From positions 1 to 9,728 of the forward strand of contig JAHFQD010000043.1 of assembly GCA_023266455.1 (NCBI GenBank): DNA of 9,728 bases, in the 5' to 3' direction. The DNA comes from Candidatus Muproteobacteria bacterium. Lineage in GTDB: Bacteria; Pseudomonadota; Gammaproteobacteria; Acidiferrobacterales; Sulfurifustaceae. A program made the translations under genes and the position numbers. Shown here one piece after another: positions 6,488 to 9,728 of this stretch (within the stretch, counting starts at the first letter, position 1; each line of letters begins with the position of its first letter). A model generated the notes under the pieces. The model had not been told where the DNA came from. It saw only the letters and a program-made list of their open reading frames with translations, and ran no database searches.

Positions 6488-7759
6488 ATGAAACCCGCGC
6501 ATACGACGCGTTTTGTAAGCCGCTTGACGCGCGACACCCTCGCGCTCATCCTCGCCGGCGGCCGCGGTACGCGGCTAAAACAATTGACCAACTGGCGTGC
6601 CAAGCCTGCCGTACCCTTCGGTGGCAAATTCCGCATCATCGATTTTCCGCTCTCGAATTGCATCAATTCCGGTATCCGCCGCGTCGGCGTGCTGACGCAG
6701 TACAAGGCGCATTCCCTGATTCAGCATATTCAGAAGGGTTGGGGGTTCTTGCGCGGCGAGTTCGGCGAGTTCGTCGAGCTGCTCCCGGCGCAGCAGCGCA
6801 CGGAGGCGTCGTGGTACGCCGGCACCGCGGACGCGGTGTATCAAAATCTCGACATTATTCGCGATCACGGTCCGGATTTCGTTTTGGTTCTCGCCGGTGA
6901 TCACGTTTATAAGATGGACTACGGTCCGATGATCGCCGCGCACGTGGCGAGTGGTGCCGACTGCACCGTCGGCTGTATTGAAGTGCCGATCGATCGCGCC
7001 AAGGATTTCGGCGTGATCAACGTCGACAAGGCCGGACGCGTCACCGAATTCATCGAAAAGCCGCCGAATCCGAAGCCGACTCCTGGACGCACCGACGCGA
7101 CCTTAGTGTCCATGGGCATCTATGTGTTCAACACCGGCTTTTTGTTCGAACAGCTCATCATCGATGCGAATACGCCGAACTCGCAACGCGATTTCGGCAA
7201 AGATATTTTGCCGACCATTATTAAAAAACAACACAACGTCGTGGCGTATCCGTTTCGCGAGGCGCAGGGAAACAAGCAGGCGTATTGGCGCGACGTCGGC
7301 ACGATCGACGCGTTCTGGGAAGCGAACATGGAGTTGATCAGCGTTACGCCCGAACTGAATCTTTACGACGAAGACTGGCCGATCTGGACGTATCAGGAAC
7401 AGCTACCGCCGGCGAAATTTATTTTCGACGACGACGGTCGTCGCGGCATGGCGGTGGATTCGATGGTGTCAGGTGGCGATATTATTTCCGGCGCGATCGT
7501 GCGGCGTTCGTTGTTGTTCTCGAATGTCCGCATACAGGATCGTTGCTTGATCGAAGACAGTTTGATCTTGCCGCATGCGACTATTGGCGAAGGTTGCCGA
7601 TTAAAGAAAGTTATCATCGAAAAAAATTGCCGCTTGCCGGCGGGTACGGTGATCGGCGAAGACCGAGAGAAAGACGCCAAGCGTTTCGACATCAGTCCTT
7701 CGGGTGTCGTCGTGGTGACACCGGAATCGCTGGGCCAAGAAGTGCGCCATGTCCGCTGA
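6488..7759 (+). CDS. glgC: Glucose-1-phosphate adenylyltransferase (ADP-glucose pyrophosphorylase)
   Basis: This enzyme makes ADP-glucose from glucose-1-phosphate and ATP, the committed step of classical glycogen synthesis. At 423 residues it has the usual bacterial length. The nucleotidyltransferase domain carries [20 protein letters not shown] (20-39) followed by [19 protein letters not shown]39 is at the position of the E. coli activator-site lysine. The catalytic aspartate is D138 in [11 protein letters not shown], matching E. coli D142 by motif, and the sugar-phosphate lysine is K191 in [17 protein letters not shown] (112-122) is also present. The C-terminal left-handed beta-helix shows hexapeptide-like turns at about 328-392 ([30 protein letters not shown]). 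The activator-site region suggests control by a glycolytic intermediate such as fructose-1,6-bisphosphate, as in other proteobacterial enzymes. It is the first gene of the plus-strand cluster and its last 11 bp overlap the GH57 gene. Confidence 0.97.
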   Translation: MKPAHTTRFVSRLTRDTLALILAGGRGTRLKQLTNWRAKPAVPFGGKFRIIDFPLSNCINSGIRRVGVLTQYKAHSLIQHIQKGWGFLRGEFGEFVELLPAQQRTEASWYAGTADAVYQNLDIIRDHGPDFVLVLAGDHVYKMDYGPMIAAHVASGADCTVGCIEVPIDRAKDFGVINVDKAGRVTEFIEKPPNPKPTPGRTDATLVSMGIYVFNTGFLFEQLIIDANTPNSQRDFGKDILPTIIKKQHNVVAYPFREAQGNKQAYWRDVGTIDAFWEANMELISVTPELNLYDEDWPIWTYQEQLPPAKFIFDDDGRRGMAVDSMVSGGDIISGAIVRRSLLFSNVRIQDRCLIEDSLILPHATIGEGCRLKKVIIEKNCRLPAGTVIGEDREKDAKRFDISPSGVVVVTPESLGQEVRHVR

Positions 7760-9446
7760 CAAAAAATTCGATGTAGTGCTCGCGTGGCACATGCACCAAC
7801 CGGAGTATCGCGATCTTCCCAGCGGTCGTTATCAATTGCCCTGGACGTATTTGCACGCCATCAAGGATTACACCGACATGGCGGCGCATCTGGAAAACTG
7901 GCCGGACGCGCGCGTCGTGGTGAATTTCGCGCCGTTGTTGCTGGAGCAACTCGCGGATTACACGCAGCAGATCGAAACGTTTTTTCGCGAAGGTCGTCCG
8001 TTGCGCGATCCGTTGCTAGCGGCGCTGGCGCAGGCGGTGTTGCCGGCTGCACGCGAGGAACGCTTGGCGCTCGTACGCGCTTGTTTGCGCGCGAACGACA
8101 CGCGCATGATCGCGCGTTTTCAACCGTATCAACGCTTGGCCGAGATGGCGCGCTGGCTCTTGTCTCATCCCGATGGCATGGCCTACGTCAGCGAGGAATA
8201 TATCGTCGATTTGCTGATGTGGTACCACTTAGCTTGGCTCGGAGAGACAGTACGACGTGCAGATGTGCGCGTGCGCAAGTTGATGGATAAGGCCAGCCGT
8301 TTCGATCTCCAAGATCGGCGCCAATTGCTGGAACTGATCGGCGAGCTAATCGCGAATGTGGTCCCGCGCTATAAGCGGTTGGCGCAGCGCGGACAAGTGG
8401 AATTGTCGGTGACGCCGTACGCGCACCCGATGTTGCCGCTGTTGATCGACTTCGAATCGGCGCACGAAGCGCTGCCACACGCAGCGTTGCCGGCGGTGGC
8501 GCATTATCCCGATGGCGAAGAACGCGCGCGTTGGCACGTGCGCGAAGGCGTCCGTGTGTTCGAACAGCATTTCGGTTTTCGTCCCACGGGTTGCTGGCCA
8601 TCGGAAGGCGGCGTTAGCGAACGCGCGCTGCGAATGTTGGCGCAAGAAGGATTGCATTGGGCGGCGACGGGCGAGGGCGTATTACGCAACAGCTTGAGCC
8701 GCTTCGGCGAATTGCCGCCGGAGAAACGGGATTGGCTGTACCGGCCGTATACCTTGTCCGAGCACAGTCCGCGGGTATTTTTCCGCGATGACAGGTTGTC
8801 GGATTTGATCGGTTTCAGTTACGCCACTTGGCATGCCGACGACGCGGTGGCGGATTTGATCGCGCACCTGGAACGCGTGGCCGATGCTTGCGAAGGGCAC
8901 GACGGCGCGGTCGCGAGCATCATCCTCGACGGCGAAAACGCGTGGGAACATTATCCAGAGAATGCATATTATTTTCTGAATGCGCTCTACAAACGGTTGT
9001 CGGAACATCCGCGTCTGCGTTTGACCACGTTCGGCGATTACGCCGCGGCGACGCAGCCGTTACGTTTGCTGGCGTCGGGGTCCTGGGTTTATGGGAATTT
9101 CTCTACGTGGATCGGCGACGTCGACAAGAATCGCGGTTGGGAAATGTTATGCGACGCCAAGCGCGCTTACGATACGGCGTTGCCGAACTTGTCCGAGGCT
9201 GATCGCGACGTGGCGCAGCGGCAACTCGCCGTATGCGAAGGATCGGACTGGTTCTGGTGGTTCGGCGATTACAATCCGTCAGATACCGTGAGCGATTTTG
9301 AAGGTTTGTACCGCCGACACTTGCTCAATTTGTACGCCGCCTTGCGTCTCGAACCGCCGGACTATCTGGGACACACGTTCACGCGTGGCCAAGGCGCGCC
9401 CGCGCTCGGTGGGGCCATGCGTCGCAGCAGCGATCACACAACCTAA
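7749..9446 (+). CDS. GH57 family alpha-glucan-active enzyme (alpha-amylase/amylopullulanase-like)
   Basis: This is a glycoside hydrolase family 57 protein of 565 residues without a signal peptide, so probably cytoplasmic. Conserved regions appear in order: [10 protein letters not shown] (13-22) followed by [15 protein letters not shown]; a central [12 protein letters not shown] (221-232); the nucleophile region [11 protein letters not shown] (281-291, probable nucleophile E286); [13 protein letters not shown] (344-356, probable acid D347); and [19 protein letters not shown] (392-410). A C-terminal helical part contains [11 protein letters not shown] (499-509). From family knowledge, GH57 includes alpha-amylases, amylopullulanases, branching enzymes and 4-alpha-glucanotransferases. 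The motifs here look like the amylase/amylopullulanase-like group, not the AmyC-type branching enzyme. Substrate and exact reaction are inferred only. The ATG at 7749 lies inside the end of glgC, with only a weak ribosome binding site, which suggests translational coupling. malQ follows after 15 nt. Confidence 0.9.
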   Translation: MSADKKFDVVLAWHMHQPEYRDLPSGRYQLPWTYLHAIKDYTDMAAHLENWPDARVVVNFAPLLLEQLADYTQQIETFFREGRPLRDPLLAALAQAVLPAAREERLALVRACLRANDTRMIARFQPYQRLAEMARWLLSHPDGMAYVSEEYIVDLLMWYHLAWLGETVRRADVRVRKLMDKASRFDLQDRRQLLELIGELIANVVPRYKRLAQRGQVELSVTPYAHPMLPLLIDFESAHEALPHAALPAVAHYPDGEERARWHVREGVRVFEQHFGFRPTGCWPSEGGVSERALRMLAQEGLHWAATGEGVLRNSLSRFGELPPEKRDWLYRPYTLSEHSPRVFFRDDRLSDLIGFSYATWHADDAVADLIAHLERVADACEGHDGAVASIILDGENAWEHYPENAYYFLNALYKRLSEHPRLRLTTFGDYAAATQPLRLLASGSWVYGNFSTWIGDVDKNRGWEMLCDAKRAYDTALPNLSEADRDVAQRQLAVCEGSDWFWWFGDYNPSDTVSDFEGLYRRHLLNLYAALRLEPPDYLGHTFTRGQGAPALGGAMRRSSDHTT

Positions 9447-9461
9447 TCATCGGCCGTCCGC

Positions 9462-9728
9462 GTGAATAAAATCCTCGATAAACGTCGCGCCGGGGTATTG
9501 CTTCATCCCAGTTCGCTGCCGAGCGGCGGCTTCGGCGCCGACGCGTCGCGTTTCCTCGATTTCATTCACGATGCCGGCTTGCGCGTGTGGCAGATGTTGC
9601 CGCTCGGGCCGACGCATAAGGATCGTTCGCCGTACCATTGTTTATCGGTGCATGCGATCAATCCGGAACTCTTATGTTTGGATTGGTTGATCGAAAAGGG
9701 CTGGCTGGCGTCGGTGGACGGCCGTTCC
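9462..9728 (+). CDS. malQ: 4-alpha-glucanotransferase (amylomaltase), N-terminal part
   Basis: The first 89 residues are visible and the gene runs off the right edge. The GH77 N-terminal signature is clear: RRAGVLLHPSSLPSGGFG (8-25), then SRFLDFIHDAGLRVWQMLPLG (30-50), SPYHCLSVHAINPEL (57-71) and LDWLIEKGW. From family knowledge, the enzyme transfers alpha-1,4-glucan segments between maltooligosaccharides during glycogen or maltodextrin turnover in the cytoplasm. The start is GTG 9462. No good ribosome binding site precedes it, and it is the only start codon between the GH57 stop (9444-9446) and the conserved region, so coupling to GH57 translation is likely. The frame is the same as that of GH57. 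No catalytic residue lies in the visible part. Confidence 0.92.
   Translation, partial: MNKILDKRRAGVLLHPSSLPSGGFGADASRFLDFIHDAGLRVWQMLPLGPTHKDRSPYHCLSVHAINPELLCLDWLIEKGWLASVDGRS

Noticed and set aside
9447..9638. Minus-strand open frame of 63 codons opposite the start of malQ.
   Set aside because: The plus strand has an unmistakable MalQ N-terminus; the minus frame has no recognisable features.
1..9728. Search for tRNA, rRNA, CRISPR repeats, IS ends, integrase or toxin-antitoxin genes.
   Set aside because: Nothing resembling these was seen on either strand; codon use and gene content look uniform and chromosomal.

Overview
The window reads as a stretch of a GC-rich proteobacterial chromosome devoted to storage polysaccharide (alpha-glucan/glycogen) and trehalose metabolism. 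The lineage is inferred only from protein style: a GlgC with the proteobacterial N-terminal signature, a fused TreS-maltokinase and a short-form Pgi. Gamma- or betaproteobacteria fit best and I cannot be more precise. No mobile element, tRNA, rRNA, CRISPR array or phage gene is visible. Coding density is high and no gene-free stretch reaches 300 bp.

Layout. (1) 1-411 (+) is the C-terminal end of a glycogen-debranching-type (alpha/alpha)6-barrel glycosidase that enters from the left. (2) 538-759 (+) is an unrecognised 73-residue charged helical protein with a textbook ribosome binding site. A hairpin with flanking T-rich runs at 765-788 separates it from the convergent genes on the minus strand. 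(3) The minus-strand cluster, in transcription order, is pgi (5001-6356), a 1118-residue trehalose synthase-maltokinase fusion (1552-4908), and a small MscS-related 'conserved TM helix' membrane protein (801-1481). (4) The plus-strand cluster, starting from the shared divergent region 6360-6487, is glgC (6488-7759), a GH57 alpha-glucan enzyme (7749-9446, overlapping glgC by 11 bp) and the start of malQ (9462 to the right edge, 15 nt after the GH57 stop and in the same frame).

How the genes fit together. Pgi interconverts fructose-6-P and glucose-6-P. GlgC activates glucose-1-P to ADP-glucose. TreS-Mak isomerises trehalose to maltose and phosphorylates it to maltose-1-phosphate, the donor for GlgE in the alternative glucan route. 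The GH57 enzyme, MalQ and the debranching-type enzyme would remodel or degrade the polymer. The two known routes into alpha-glucan are therefore encoded back to back on either side of one ~130 bp divergent control region. That region holds two adjacent dyad symmetries, which are the best regulatory candidates here. GlgE and glycogen synthase are not in the window.

No wholly new system is evident. The most interesting points are the divergent regulatory region, the unknown 73-residue gene, the pgi/treS-mak/TM-helix gene order, the in-frame GH57-malQ junction, and a strong hairpin inside treS.
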